DNA of 64,000 bases from Paramacrobiotus metropolitanus (GCF_019649055.1 NW_026570270.1:963104-1027103); one strand, 5' to 3'. Shown: positions 1 to 11,082, counted from the first letter of the stretch. A program made the numbers and translations. The notes: a model not told the origin generated them from the sequence alone.

Positions 1-131
1 AGTATTGGGGAAACAAACTCGCTTGGCGATCGGCTTGATAATCGGATAAATTTTCTAATGATGTGAAAAATATCCCTAAACTCAAATACCGATTAGACGG
101 TAATTATTAAAACATTACCATTTGTACATAC

Positions 132-388
132 CAGACTGGCAGCACAAAACTGGTAGACGGGCGGCATGTATTCCGGCCGGAACTGGATGAGTGCCACAAT
201 CCACGGCCAGCTTTCTTCCTGCGCCTCCACACCGCCGATAATCCTGGAGCCTGTGGCCCACAGAGCGTCTGGTAACACTTTGGTCGGTGTATTCGAATCG
301 CCGGCGGCGGCGCCCGTGGTTGGCGCCGGCAGGGGCGGAGTTTTGGATTTAATAATTGCCGGGTTATTGCTGATTGGCTTCCACCATT
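132..388 (-). CDS. Trypsin-like (S1A) serine protease, single exon of a partial gene
   Basis: This exon carries the activation site and N-terminus of a chymotrypsin-fold protease. After a linker rich in Pro, Thr and Ala comes RIIGGVEAQEESWPW, the classic R|IxGG zymogen cleavage site followed by the start of the first beta-barrel, then a Cys (FCAASL) where the family has its cysteine before the catalytic His exon. The exon opens at an acceptor (ttgacag, rc) at 389-390 and closes at a GTATGT donor at 131-130. The catalytic His, Asp and Ser lie on exons outside the window, to the left on the minus strand. The N-terminal signal-peptide exon was not found. The fold is confident; substrate and activity cannot be judged. 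Confidence 0.7.
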
Positions 389-977
389 CTGTCAACGGAT
401 GTCAATTAATTAATCCAAATAAATAAAAAAATTCGATGATGTAAATTTACTTTCTGCTGATTACAGCTGATATTTACGAGCTTGGACAGCAACGGTCAGA
501 CATATGAAAATGCAGATAAATTTAATCATAATTAAGAAAATATGGACTTGAGCAACCGCTGAAGGGTTGTTACGAATATCCATCGTCAAGGTGGTGGAAA
601 TTAATTATGGCAGAAATGGACAACATAATTCATGCAGGTTGGGTTGTGAAAATCCCATGTGCATGATTCCGCGAGCGCATTTCTTAAGCCAATGTGGAGT
701 GGAGAATTTTGCTGCCCTTCGCATTTTTGCAGGAGTGTTGAAGTGGAAGCACTGACCAATACTTCGAAATTATGTCACTGTTGTTAGGATTACAAAAGCA
801 GTGCGTTATAATGAATATGTATTGTACTACTGGAATCAAAACAATCCTGTAATGGTGAACATTTACTGCATATTTATTTAATTTAGAAAAGCGACAAGTC
901 AGCGGCAAATGCTGGAATTGTGCATTTTTTAATGCCGCTGTCCCATGCTTTAACACACGAAAGGTCACGCTTATTTT
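389..977. other. Intergenic stretch, no gene seen
   Basis: AT-rich sequence between the serine-protease exon and the F-box gene. The open frames here are short and show no recognisable domain. The first exon of the protease could lie here but no convincing signal-peptide ATG with a donor was found. Confidence 0.4.
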
Positions 978-1740
978 TTAAATTTGTATAAAATTTTTAG
1001 GAATAAAGCGAGATGTATGAGTGACAAGGTCATGCAAGCTCCCATGGTAAAGATAGCGCGAGTCGGTATCGCGAATGCAGATGGGTACGTACGCGCTGCG
1101 GGCGTGATATGCTTGAAGATGCAAGCGTACAGGGCGTAATTTTAGTCCCACTTTGCCGATTTGGTGCGTTTGACGACTGCCGCGATACACGCACATCGCT
1201 ACACAGTTCCGCCGTCGTGAGAATAGCATCCCATAGCTGACAGGTGTGGCGGCAGCGCAGCCTTTCAACGATGTCCAGTGACTGGAAGATATCCTTTAGC
1301 ATTTCCAGCGGCAACTCCAATACGCGCTCACCGGCACACAACGACTGTTTCCGTTTCGGCTCGGCATCAGCCTTGACAAGCCGCACATAGGACTTTCGCT
1401 CAACTTCATGAAGCAGCAACGCCGATTCAGACGGCGGCAGAGTCCAGTACCCGTTCGGCGCACGGCATGCTTGCATGACCAAATTGCCGGCTGGAAGCAG
1501 CCCTGGTCTCTCGGATTCTCGAAACGGACTGCGAATCTGTCGGCGGGAAGCAGTTCGCGGCAACCCTGCCCGTCCACCATCCCCTCCACCAGCTCCATAA
1601 AACCCATATGCAGCGACTTTATCGCATGGGATTGCGAACAGATTATCACCTTCAGTATACAGCTTCCCTGCCTCTTTAGATCCCGAAAGCCACGAGCCAT
1701 GACAGCAGGAGCCGTGTCAGCCGGCATCTTAGGCAAAATT
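978..1740 (-). pseudogene. F-box protein, probably frame-broken
   Basis: The core is an F-box: LPLEMLKDIFQSLDIVERL followed by RCRHTCQLWDAIL, with the Leu-Pro start and the conserved Trp of the Skp1-binding motif. F-box proteins act as substrate adaptors of SCF ubiquitin ligases. Upstream in the same frame is a basic region with YWTLPP; the open frame can be followed back to about 1740. Downstream of the F-box the frame that fits best changes near 1130: the frame holding the F-box gives low-quality sequence, while a neighbouring frame gives DALYACIFKHITPAAR, which reads like genuine protein. A similar ambiguity exists near 1480-1560. Either one or two single-base indels break the gene or small introns were missed. 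GC content is clearly higher than in the flanks, as expected of coding DNA. Confidence 0.5.
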
Positions 1741-2145
1741 TGGTGTCTGGCGGACGCGGGAGAACGCGGCAGTAGGGCACCTACATACGGCTGCTGGCGC
1801 CGGCTGAAGGTAGTCCTCGGTTTTTACTGGTAATTTCTTTAATTAATGGTATTCGCAATTTCGTGTGACCGCATCTTAATAATATTTTTTTCTCATCATG
1901 CACAGTACAGTAATATTTTCTAACAACTTATGCAGTTACGCGTACATTGGCGGTTGCCAATCACCGGTTGTAATACGCTTGTGGAGTGCACAGGCTTCCG
2001 CCGTTGGGGCAACGGCTTTCTTTACGTTTTCTTTACACTCTGCCTTTTCTGTTCAACCTTATAACGACGTCGCCCTCGCAGTTCTTTTGTTGTTCGAGTA
2101 TTCACTGAATACTATTCAGTATTGAATTCACTTTTGAGATACGTA
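1741..2145. other. Spacer upstream of the first zinc-finger gene
   Basis: No supported gene. It should contain the promoter of the plus-strand gene that begins near 2146, but no clear TATA box or initiator was recognised. Confidence 0.3.
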
Positions 2146-3564
2146 ATGTCGTGCGATCGTTTTGAACCAATGGACGCGTGCTCCATTAGTGACAGAGGAG
2201 TTGACCCGTTCAGCCAGAAGCGCCAAAGATGTGAGTTAAAACAGAAAGCTTCTCATTGTGCAGAATCAAGTAGGGTTCCGAATGATGATCCCAAGGTTCC
2301 TTACTCTTCGTTGTACGACGGAAAACCGAGGCAGAACGTGGAGCTGCCGAATGTGCTGGTATGTTCCATCGAGCGAAACGGCTCCCAACTGCTTTTATGT
2401 TGACGAACTCATGAATCTTAAGACCGAAATAAGCGGGTAGATCTGTAGCGATCAGTAGTAGGACCGCAGGTGTGCTGCAGGCAAAGCTGAAACAGTTCAA
2501 AGACAGCTTTGAATTCTTTAATTCGAAAGCTCTAACAGTTAGTGCTTCCCAGACCCTAATTAATTATGGTACTGTACTTGTAAAGAGGTGCCTTCTATAA
2601 CTTCTATATTAACGGGGTTTGAATCTTGATGAGATGTATCACAGTATCTAAGTGGATGATGATTCCAGAAAACTGTACGTCATTACTGCATTAAAATTCG
2701 TATAAAAAGTTTTCACTTGATATGTGTACTACGTACTACTCTGTAGTATCAAATAATCAATAATTTCGTGTACAAAGTACTTTTTAATAGCCGATGATTC
2801 CATGTTTTTGGTTTTTGCTATAAATTTGCTTTTGTAAATTGTGATATTAAATGGGTGCGTCAGCTTTAAATTCCGTAATTAATGTGATACGAGCGGTCTT
2901 CTAATTTCGTAGAAGTGCTCCGTGCGACCCGATACGAAAGTGCTGGAAACGACCATAATTCCTCACAAAATTATCGTTCGCAAAACGGAACTGGCTAATC
3001 ATGTACTCGTTATGGGAACAGTATCGGTAAAAATCAGCAATTTATTTTGTGGGCTTATGTGACATATTACTATAATACATATTACTATATTACTATAATA
3101 ATTACATATTTCTATAATGCGTTATGTGACATATTATTATAATTTACATTCATCGTGTATGTCGTGTCCTATGTCTGCTCGTATTCTTTGTTTTTTACAA
3201 TCTGCAGTATGGTGGCAATCCTCTTAAGTGTCCGTACGTGTCCGAATCCGATGCTTGCAAGGAGTTGTGCTTTACGTCGACGGAGAGCCTAAAGGCGCAT
3301 CTGGAAACCGCGCACGAACTGACAGATGTGCAGATCAATCTGGTGTGCCCCTGTCCGGCGGAATGCAACGGAAACAAGGAATGCGAGGATGTTGCTTATG
3401 ATCAGCACACAGGAATGTTTTTGGAGGATCATCTGACGGCTGCGCACAAGGAATTCTATGAAAAACTGGAAACACTAACGTGCTGCATCAATTGCAGTGG
3501 TGACGACGACGATGATGATCTCGAAGAATTTTTGGAGGAAAATGATTTGGTGAAGCAACTATAG
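2146..3564 (+). CDS. Small zinc-finger protein with two H-x4-H C2H2-like fingers and an acidic tail
   Basis: Model: exons 2146-2358 and 3208-3564, joined in phase 0 (donor CTG|GTATGT, acceptor ttctgcag-type), 189 aa. Exon 2 holds two finger-like units. The first has CPYVSESDAC, then 13 residues after the second Cys, then HLETAH. The second, rich in Cys near its start, ends in HLTAAH. A CCINC cluster follows, then a run of Asp and Glu (DDDDDD) before the stop. The long C-C spacing (C-x8-C in finger 1) is not the usual x2-4, so metal binding is inferred. Exon 1 shows no domain and another exon may sit inside the 849-bp intron. The two genes downstream carry the same H-x4-H units. Role unknown; nucleic-acid or protein binding is the family expectation. 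Confidence 0.55.
3055..3150. repeat. AT-rich tandem repeat (about 15 bp unit, ACATATTACTATAAT-like)
   Basis: Successive copies of acatattactataat with small changes lie in the intron of the first zinc-finger gene, just upstream of exon 2. It looks like ordinary simple-sequence expansion. Confidence 0.6.
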
Positions 3565-4163
3565 AGATTTATTATAAGAGGACAGATACCTATATATCTC
3601 TGTTCCCTTGATTTTCCGTCCGTATCTCTCTGTCCATGCTGCACAGCTGCCTTGTTTAGCCGTTTTGATAAAAGGAATGCCATGCTAAAAATAGATACCA
3701 TAAGTAGGTGCTATACTACTAGGTGGATATTTTGTGTACGTGATTTTTTTGATAATCGACTGCGATTTTTCGCTAAAGTTTTAGTTTGTATTTTAGTTCC
3801 CCTTCAGGCCTTCTGCTCGATGCATGACGTGGTGTTACCTGTTTAAAATCGATGTGCTGGTTTTCGCCGTCATAAGTTTTTTGCACCGAGCGCGAAGCGC
3901 GAGGTGCTGCAATTAACTGATCGTCAAGACTACACGCTCCATAGCAGTCGAGTATATCTGACGCCAAAAAGCGCGTCACCGTCACCTCTTTCCTATGGGA
4001 TATTTGGAATTCCACAATATTGATTCCATTTCCAGTGGTACGTATCACTTCAAGTGGTACTGGAAATGCGTAACAGATCTCAGTGGCTATTGCTCGCGCT
4101 CGGTGCAATAATGTGGTTATCAACCACCGCTAGTAACTTCTATCTCATGTTTAAACTTAGAAA

Positions 4164-4981
4164 ATGGACGATATGGCCTACCTCAAGCATTTGAATGGGC
4201 GTAAAACGTTTCCGGAATGGGTATTTGATCCGACTCGACCGTTTCCTAGCCAGACAATTCCAGATAAATTCATCCAACCTACCGTCATAGAGGTCATGTA
4301 TTGTGCAGCATGTGATATAATATTATGTGTCTCGTCCACCGTAAATGTGGTACACAGGGTCGTGACAGGGATGTTACGATGGCGTGGCCTGCAGAACGGT
4401 GCTGATTTTGCAGAAGAACTGCTTGCATTACGTCTGCAATCTTGAACCATGTAAAGATAACCTCCTCCGAAACGCTGACCAAATGAGAGGTCACATCTAT
4501 TCTTCCCACAAGGAACAGGTACTATTGGAAACCGACCTTTTCTTTGGATGCCCTGCCCAAATGACTGAAGTGAGTCCTTTTTCCATGCGAATGGGTTGAA
4601 GCTGCTTGTTAACGCCACTATGAACTAGATGTGTTACTGTTGGCTCCAGTAAATTTAACTCAAAATTACTCGAATTAATTTAACGTAAAATAAAATTCGG
4701 AGCATGGGTTTTTTCTCCAGGGTTGCGAGGCGATCGCGAAGGCATCCACGAACCACATGGTGTCACATGTGACAGCGATGCATCCTTTGCTGTGCGGCAA
4801 GCCTGAATACTCGGGGAACGCCTTGCAGGTAATTCAATTTGTAACTGAAAGGTGAAAAATTCCGAAAATATTCCAGAGTAACAAGTTCTGTGGTTGCCGC
4901 ACTGAACTTCCGCTGGCAATAAATTCGTGTAAATTAAATGCGCTTACGAAGTACGTAGTTGCGCATTGCTGTAGAAGATGA
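4164..4981 (+). CDS. Small C2H2-like zinc-finger protein, four exons
   Basis: Model: exons 4164-4340, 4414-4569, 4721-4828 and 4877-4981, all phase 0, 181 aa. Donors are GTAAAT, GTGAGT and GTAATT; acceptors are ttttgcag, tttctccag and atattccag. Exon 2 encodes CNLEPC, 13 residues, then HIYSSH. The exon 2/3 junction completes CPAQMTEGC, 13 residues, then HVTAMH. So there are two fingers of C-x4/7-C-x13-H-x4-H type, and the second is assembled across the intron, which supports the model. The last exon adds a CGC pair. The N-terminal 59 residues show no domain. The gene shares orientation, intron phase and finger geometry with the genes on either side, so the three are probably old tandem duplicates. 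Confidence 0.6.
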
Positions 4982-5693
4982 TGAACTGTTACTATCCAGA
5001 AAATGTGCTGCCCGTATTAGCGCCGTTACGATCAGGTCCACAGTACTTGATGCAGTAAATTAACGTACTGCAATGGCTCCAACTGTATGATACAGTTATC
5101 GGCACTAAGCGCAGTTCAGGAATTGGGCAATGTGCAGGCGATGAAATTGTCTATCATGCCCTCCCGTGGAAGTCGCGGTGTAGCGTGGCGCAGTATATTT
5201 AACCGTTCCAACGTTTTGAGTATTCACGGTTACTAGGAGTCTATCGTTTTGTGGATCAGATCGAACTTATTGTACGAAGTGCGACAAAGCGGAACACGTG
5301 ACACTAAAGCAACAAAATTTGAAATAGCTGGCCCTTCCTGCGTTTCGTCGTTGACCATTTATTGACAAGCGCTGTCGTAAAGATTCCTTCAGGTGAAAAA
5401 TTGCGGTTATGTGTTCCCTCGTGAAGGCTACAAACAACAGGGTTTCCGTTCTATGAGTGATGTCTGTAGTGTTAGTAGAATCGTACGCTCTTTATTGATC
5501 CGACTGGTATCGCAGGCTTCGCAGCAGAAAACAATTGAACAGAAAAGAAAGAATCGTAGCTACAGAAACTTGATAAAAACAGCAGCAGTTGCTAAGAAGA
5601 CGAGGATCTCGACTAATACGTACACTACACTATGTATTTCGAAATCACGGATAATCTTTTTTGATTTTCTGTACTTTGTGTTCATAGAAACGA
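4982..5693. other. Spacer between second and third zinc-finger genes
   Basis: No gene supported. An open frame at 5393-5773 has no domain and its 3' part overlaps a real exon in another frame, so it is treated as noise. The stretch probably holds the promoter and 5'UTR of the next gene; a possible UTR acceptor (ttcatag) lies just upstream of its ATG. Confidence 0.35.
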
Positions 5694-6160
5694 ATGGACC
5701 TCGTGATAAAAATGGACCAGCGGCGTGTGCGTGTTGGAGAGACTTTAGACGGTTTGTTGGAGGATTGTGTTGAGAGCAACTCTGATAAAAAAATGCAGCG
5801 GTACTTGTGGAAGTATTTATGCCCTGATCAGGTAAGTACCTATGTAATGTAAGCAGCTGGAAAATTGATACTAAGAATAAGAATGATGACCCTGACCCAA
5901 ATTGGCAGTAGAGTGCGCCCAGTAGATTACGTCGAGCAGTGATGTATTCATGCAAGATTCACAACTTTATTTTTAGTTTAAACTGCAGTTAGAAGTATGG
6001 TATTGAGTACAAATGATATGATTGCCTCGCTGTAAAATTGTTGGTTTTGTTTGTGTAATTTTAATCTGTGTTGTAGGATTGCTCGGTAATGTACTGGGTG
6101 CGAGATTACATGGTTTGGCACATTGGAGCTGATCATCAGCCTCTCTGGAACACTGCCTAA
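5694..6160 (+). CDS. Very small single C2H2 zinc-finger protein (73 aa)
   Basis: Two exons, 5694-5831 and 6077-6160, joined in phase 0 by a GTAAGT donor and a ttgttgtag acceptor. The first half is charged (MDLVIKMDQRRVRVGETLDG at the start). The finger is created by the splice: exon 1 ends in CPDQ, exon 2 begins DC, and the joined protein reads C-x4-C, 12 residues, HIGADH, an exact C-x4-C-x12-H-x4-H finger. The protein stops 7 residues later. Both exons are too short to be noticed by simple ORF searches. The perfect spacing across a consensus intron is the main support. Function unknown; the neighbours suggest a local family of short finger proteins. Confidence 0.6.
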
Positions 6161-6942
6161 AAACGTATCTGCATAATATGGATCTTCTGGTTGTACAGAT
6201 ACTATTTTATATACAGTACCTTTTCTGGCTTTTGATATATACGGTACCTTTGATGTTGGTTGCAGCGTGTCTGGCCTCCCTATTTGAGCAAGGGGAGAAA
6301 CATGTGTTCCCGACTATTTTTATTATTATTTTAAAATTTGTTATCATGGATAAAAGTTGCTAGCTTGGGGCGTGATGGAGTGTGCACTTCTTTGTCTAAG
6401 AAAAGACAGAAAAGTAGTTACGAAAACTGCTAAAATGGTGTACGGAAAGTCAAACCCAGTTCACTGTACAATAAAAACTGTTTATGGCAACCATGTGTCA
6501 TAAACAGTTTTTGCACATGTCCCCAATGTATGATTTATCCTATTCGTGATGGCACGGTATTGTAAGTTCAGAGGTCGAACTGACGCAAGGAGCAGCCTAT
6601 CCCTGCTTGAGCAGCACCCTGGTCGCATGTCAAGCGATGGTATGTTAAAACTTAAAAGCATCCGAAGAAAAACGAAACGCGTTTTTGGTCCATTAATGAC
6701 CAATCCCGCAAACAGTTCCCAATAGACACTTGAACATTTCAACATTGAATCTCAAGAAAAGAAACGATGAGGCTTAAACGATGAAAAAGAAAACAGGTGG
6801 AGCGGCTGTCTTCCGTTCCAGCGTACAACGTTTGCCGATCTCTTTTAGCAATTTACCGACGCGCCGCACGATGCAGCAAATGTCTCACAAGCAACTTAAA
6901 GCAAGCGAAACAAAATCAAAATAACAACGATCCCGAATTGTG
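6161..6942. other. Intergenic stretch, no gene supported
   Basis: A hydrophobic open frame at 6178-6363 starts 18 bp after the stop of the zinc-finger gene, but it lies in what is most likely its 3'UTR and has no splice signals or known domain. Nothing else was seen. Confidence 0.35.
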
Positions 6943-7592
6943 CTATACTGTTTGTTCTTCTTCTCGTAAGCTTGTTCTGCAGTCGCGCCCGCTTTTTTTT
7001 TGAAGTCGTTCCAGTGTAAAAATCACTATGGTATCTCGGCACGTGAAGTCCACGCTAACCGAGTAACGGGCAGACCGCAAAACCACTTCCAATCGTGTTG
7101 TTGCATCCGTCGAGCTTTCCGCCGGCGCGATTGAAACCATAAGGTTATGCTGCCAACAGAATACAATTTATGAACACAATTTAACTGCTACAGCGAAATG
7201 CATCCGGAATCAGTTCTGCCTGATGTGCTTGGATTTAACTACCGGTCATCTCACCAGACTTTATCGGCTAACGAATAATGATCATGCAGTTGGGCAACAC
7301 AAAGTATCTGCAATACGAAACTTTCCGCGATATCTTGATTCTTTAAACGCCCATCGCCCAACATTTCTTTGAAGATTCCTATAGTTGCGTACTTTTGAGT
7401 GTTCTTAACTAGGTTGCTAGTCAGCCAGAAAATCAGGGACAATGAGATCGTTGATTCTAGAAACGGAGGCTTTCTGAAGTAAAGTGCGATCGTAACATGT
7501 TGAAAATTAAGAAAGCAGTACTCGTTTGCCGCCAGCGGAACGTTTTCGAATCGAAAATTAATTTTGAGTAGAGTTTTAGGATATTTATACAA
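6943..7592 (-). CDS. Putative two-exon gene, unrecognised
   Basis: Two open stretches have coding-like composition. The upstream one (about 7251-7592) ends in AESFVLQILCVAQLHD and is followed by a GTGAGA donor. The downstream one (6943-7152) begins after a ctgttggcag acceptor and contains MVSIAPAESSTDATTRLEVV. The first resembles the helical end of a BTB-type domain, but only loosely. The strong donor and the acceptor do not agree in phase, so a joined product cannot be claimed. It may be a diverged gene, a pseudogene or chance. Confidence 0.22.
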
Positions 7593-8130
7593 GTAGAATA
7601 TGTACGGAAGCCGCCATTAATGAATGTTTAAGTCAGTGAATCATGATATGGTTTGATGTGTTATTTTATCATTTAACCGCGGCCAACACACGCATAATTT
7701 CTGTTTCTTAAAGTAGTGTATTTATTTTCTGCGTTGATTCTAGCCCAGTGTCATCTACAATACACGCAAAACATACAGTAGATTACTTTAGCGAAATACA
7801 GGTTATCCAGCAGCAAGGAAATACTGGAACATTACAGGAATGTAATTGAGTATTGACAAAGCCCATTTAGGTTCTAATTCATTCTGCCTTGCCGGCGTAT
7901 GTACTGCTTTTATCATGGAAAATTAGTCCGAAGTGGCATGGCATTCATTTTCCCTAATGCAATTATACGACATTACCCTCATCCCCGCTGCACTTTTCAT
8001 GGCCATCGATCCTCTACCCGTCCACCGCCAAGGCCAGACCCCGTAATAAGGAAGTTTAATTTGTTGGGCTGCTGTGACTTCCCCGGCCACGGCTGCAGCA
8101 TGTTGAATAACGTTGCGCTTGCGTGATCCT
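7593..8130. other. Spacer upstream of the GPCR promoter
   Basis: No gene seen; no repeat noticed. It separates the putative minus-strand gene from the GPCR transcription unit. Confidence 0.35.
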
Positions 8131-8140
8131 CAATTGCGAC

Positions 8141-8147
8141 TATAAAG
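8141..8147 (+). promoter_or_regulatory. TATA box of the GPCR gene
   Basis: TATAAAG lies in a moderately GC-rich context, with a candidate initiator (tcacactg) about 30 bp downstream. The spacing is right for RNA polymerase II. It fits a transcript with a long 5'UTR that includes the spliced leader intron at 8423-8530. Confidence 0.4.
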
Positions 8148-8422
8148 CCGGTGTAGACAACACATACTCTCACACTGTAATCCAGCGATCGATTTGGGAA
8201 TGCGTTTTTGTAAGCCGCTAGTAATCCGTCATCGGGATATCATGACAGTGTTGGCGCAGCTGCTGCCGACACGCGTACGACACATTGCCTATCAACACAT
8301 CCATTACGCCGGTCATTTTCCCGTGCCAGTGTACAGTCGGGGATTTGGTGGGAATTGTTTCCCGATTGACTTTTACTTGTCATCAGTGCTCGTGCACTCA
8401 GTTGGAAACTCTCTTGCCGGTT

Positions 8423-8530
8423 GTAAGTTTTATGCCGGTTCGTCACTATTCATGTGCATCATGCTGAAACTCTCGCCATAACGATGTAATACTTCTTGTC
8501 GGTATATGTATCATAACTTCCTCCCCGCAG
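8423..8530 (+). other. 5'UTR intron of the GPCR gene
   Basis: A GTAAGT donor at 8423 and a cttcctccccgcag acceptor ending at 8530 define a 108-bp intron just upstream of the start codon at 8546. The polypyrimidine tract is strong. Predicted, not proven. Confidence 0.45.
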
Positions 8531-8545
8531 ATTTATGACTATATA

Positions 8546-10381
8546 ATGGATGCAGTCAACAGTCTTTCCAATTTTACAAACCAGTCGCACGCGGGGTATT
8601 ACGAATGGAGCGGCGGCGCAACGCTCCAAGTTCTCTTTACCATCGCCACATTCCTGACCAACGGTTTTGTCCTGGCGATCTTCGCCAGCCGACCACGCCT
8701 CATTACCCCCTTCTCCATCTACCTGATTAACCTGCTAATCGCCAATGTTGTCGACACATTAGCCAATCCGTTGCGCATCGTGGAACTGCTACGGACCGAC
8801 TGGTTCGCCTGGAGCCGGTGGTGTCTGGTGATGCTGTATAGTGATTGGATACCCAATGCTATTGTACAGCAGTCCCATCTGCTCATCACCGTCAACCGGA
8901 TCTGGGCCATCGCTCGCCCGATTTCCTACCGGAATTCCCATACGAAGCCGGTAGCGATGGCGATATGCGCCGGCACGTGGCTATATGTGCACATTATCAT
9001 CCTGCCGTTTTATGTGCGGGATTTACTGTATTATGGGAATTTTGATTCGGATCGCTGGTGTATCGTTAATGTCAGCGCGCAGAAGGGTTACGCTATGGTA
9101 TGCAAATGCTGTTGGTTTAATAAATGATGTGTTTGTGCATGGGAAAATTTACATAAGTCATCATTTATTCTACAATGAATGATTAAGTGGCATGCTGGTC
9201 GTATTGGGAAGGACTGAATATACGTACATGCATAATTAATTTTATGGAATGGTTAAAATTCAAACTGCTTAAATGTGGATAGTTTTTCTATCCTCGGTAA
9301 AAGTCTTAAGGCGGATATAAATTTGATAGGTTTATAAAATTTAACAGCATTTTCTTTCTATTTGTTTTATTGTTTTACGCTTTTTTTTACATTTTTGAAT
9401 TTGTGCACTCATTGTTTGTACTCAACAGTATACGCATGTACTCAGTAGTATGTTTGTAAGTTGTGTATTCATACGGGTGAACCGCGCTCCAACTTCATAC
9501 GGGTGAACCGCGCTCTCATGAGTTTCTCCGGCAGCGCATTTCCCTCGAAATCCAACGAGGCAACGCCGCTTCCGTACTCGGAACAATGGATGGAGCGGCA
9601 GCGTTAAATGAACTTTTTTTGCTATAATAATTGTTTTTAACCCGTAATGTACCCCATTTTATGAAATAAAAATCGTAAGTTGTGTATTGCACATACATAT
9701 GACACTGTACGCAGTAAACGAATATAGTAGAGTAAAATTCCTGGGACCATTCTGATTCCGGAAAATAAATCATTTGTAAGCGTTGATAGTAAGATGCCGC
9801 TCTACATAGCCAGTTGAGTAGTAATGGCGTAAGTGCAATAAAGTGCCTATTTTTTTGCACTTACGTATGGTGTCATTACAGATGTGCCTATTTTTTTGCA
9901 CTTACGTATGGTGTCATTACAGATGCTACAGCTTGTCATTTATCTTATTCCGTACATCTTAATACTCCTTGCCTATCCCTTTCTATGGTACCGGCGCCGA
10001 ATGCAGATGCGGGCAATGCCACGTAGTAAAGAGTGGATACCGTTGTCGGGGACGGAAGACAATTCTTTGAACACGACTCCAACGAAAAATACACCGCAAG
10101 AGCAATCCCGAAAACCCGTAGCTAAAAAGCGAAGCCGGGAGAACTCTACGGGCTTCACCGTCCTCACCGTACAGACGATATCTATCCTGGTCTGCTGGAC
10201 CAGCTCCAAGATTTACGGCACCGCATCGGCATATTTCCACTATGAATTAGGCTGGTTAGGCCAAGTAGGCAATATTATGTACATGATTCAGATGGTTATT
10301 GATCCTCTTTTATTTGTCCTAGTTCTGCCTGAGTTGCGGGCAGCCGTTATACAGGTGATTAAGTGCCGAAATATGCGATGA
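8546..10381 (+). CDS. Orphan rhodopsin-family (class A) GPCR, 336 aa
   Basis: Exons 8546-9097 and 9923-10381 join in phase 0 (GTATGC donor, cattacag acceptor). The N-terminus carries N-glycosylation sites (NFT, NQS). Exon 1 covers TM1-TM5 start, with LIANVVDTLANPLR in TM2 (the usual LAxAD Asp is shifted), the TM3 Cys in RWCLVML and its disulphide partner in the second extracellular loop (DRWCIV). The DRY motif is NRI (TVNRIWAIARP). Exon 2 covers TM5-TM7 with a long basic third intracellular loop (KKRSRENS) and TM7 VIDPLLFVLVLPELR, where NPxxY has become DPLLF. The short C-tail ends at 10381. The family is confident; the ligand is unknown. The altered DRY and NPxxY motifs suggest unusual activation control but do not prove loss of signalling. 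Confidence 0.8.
9468..9515 (+). repeat. 22-bp direct repeat in GPCR intron
   Basis: Two copies of ttcatacgggtgaaccgcgc (plus tc), at 9468-9489 and 9494-9515, are separated by 4 bp. A small local duplication. Confidence 0.8.
9841..9922 (+). repeat. Tandem duplication of the GPCR 3' splice site (2 x 41 bp)
   Basis: The 41-bp block ending in gtgtcattacag occurs at 9841-9881 and again at 9882-9922, differing at one base near its start (aagtgcc versus atgtgcc). Each copy carries the T-rich tract and the AG. Only use of the downstream AG keeps the receptor in frame; use of the upstream AG adds 41 nt and shifts the frame. Confidence 0.85.
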
Positions 10382-10498
10382 ATACTTTTGAGATTTTGTA
10401 ATAATGTTGTTCGTTATAAAGCCTGCGTGATACACAACATACAAATACGTTATCCGTAACGTTTATTTTGGTACTTAATCTTACGCACGTTACAGTGT

Positions 10499-10504
10499 AA
10501 TAAA
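10499..10504 (+). terminator. Poly(A) signal of the GPCR gene
   Basis: AATAAA lies 118 bp after the stop codon on the coding strand. Standard signal for 3' end formation. Confidence 0.5.
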
Positions 10505-10855
10505 GGTAACAGTCACTCTCAGTCAGAATCCCCACAATTCATTCGTCAATGACAAACTGTGAATGGTACTTAATGCACATCTTTATCACACCGATCGTCG
10601 TCGACTGGGCAGTGGCCTAATTTGCCATTGTGCAAGCTTAACATCCAGGTGACATTGCGCAGTATGAGATTGTACGTACTTCTATGCGTTATTCATCGTA
10701 AATGTAATACAGTATGTAAATTGCAGATGTTTGGTTTTTGATCTGTGCTAATGAAGCCCCGGCAGCAACTATTGACCGATTTTCATGTGGCTATTCAAGT
10801 GGTGCTCCGCACGGGACCCTTCATTTTCTATGCATTAAATTTCAAAGGACATGTC
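10505..10855. other. Spacer between GPCR and the cyclase duplication
   Basis: No gene seen. The right end is where similarity to the sequence at 21270 begins, so this marks the left border of the segmental duplication. Confidence 0.4.
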
Positions 10856-10949
10856 CGTACTCGATCGGCATCATCGAACAAATTGCGGCTGGCTTGTATA
10901 TTTATTCTATTTCATCGGCTTGTAGCGCCAGCGGGCAGTTGCATGCATA

Positions 10950-10955
10950 TTTATT
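10950..10955 (-). terminator. Poly(A) signal of receptor cyclase copy 1
   Basis: AATAAA on the minus strand, 128 bp past the stop codon. The same signal is kept 127 bp past the stop of copy 2 (21363-21368), which supports its use. Confidence 0.5.
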
Positions 10956-11082
10956 AACAGTTTTGTACACGCTATTGAGACTATGATTTCTGCGGTAAGT
11001 GTGGTCGACAAATAATAGAGCTTAAGTGGTCCATTTCGAAACCCATTCCGCTAATGGATCAACCGGGGAATCCGTATTCTGT

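Noticed and set aside
5393-5773. 126-codon plus-strand frame
   Set aside because: Its 3' part overlaps the first exon of the zinc-finger gene in another frame, and the rest lacks coding character.
6178-6363. Hydrophobic 61-codon frame after the small zinc-finger gene
   Set aside because: It starts 18 bp after the stop of that gene, inside the probable 3'UTR, with no promoter or homology; AT-rich DNA often gives such hydrophobic frames.
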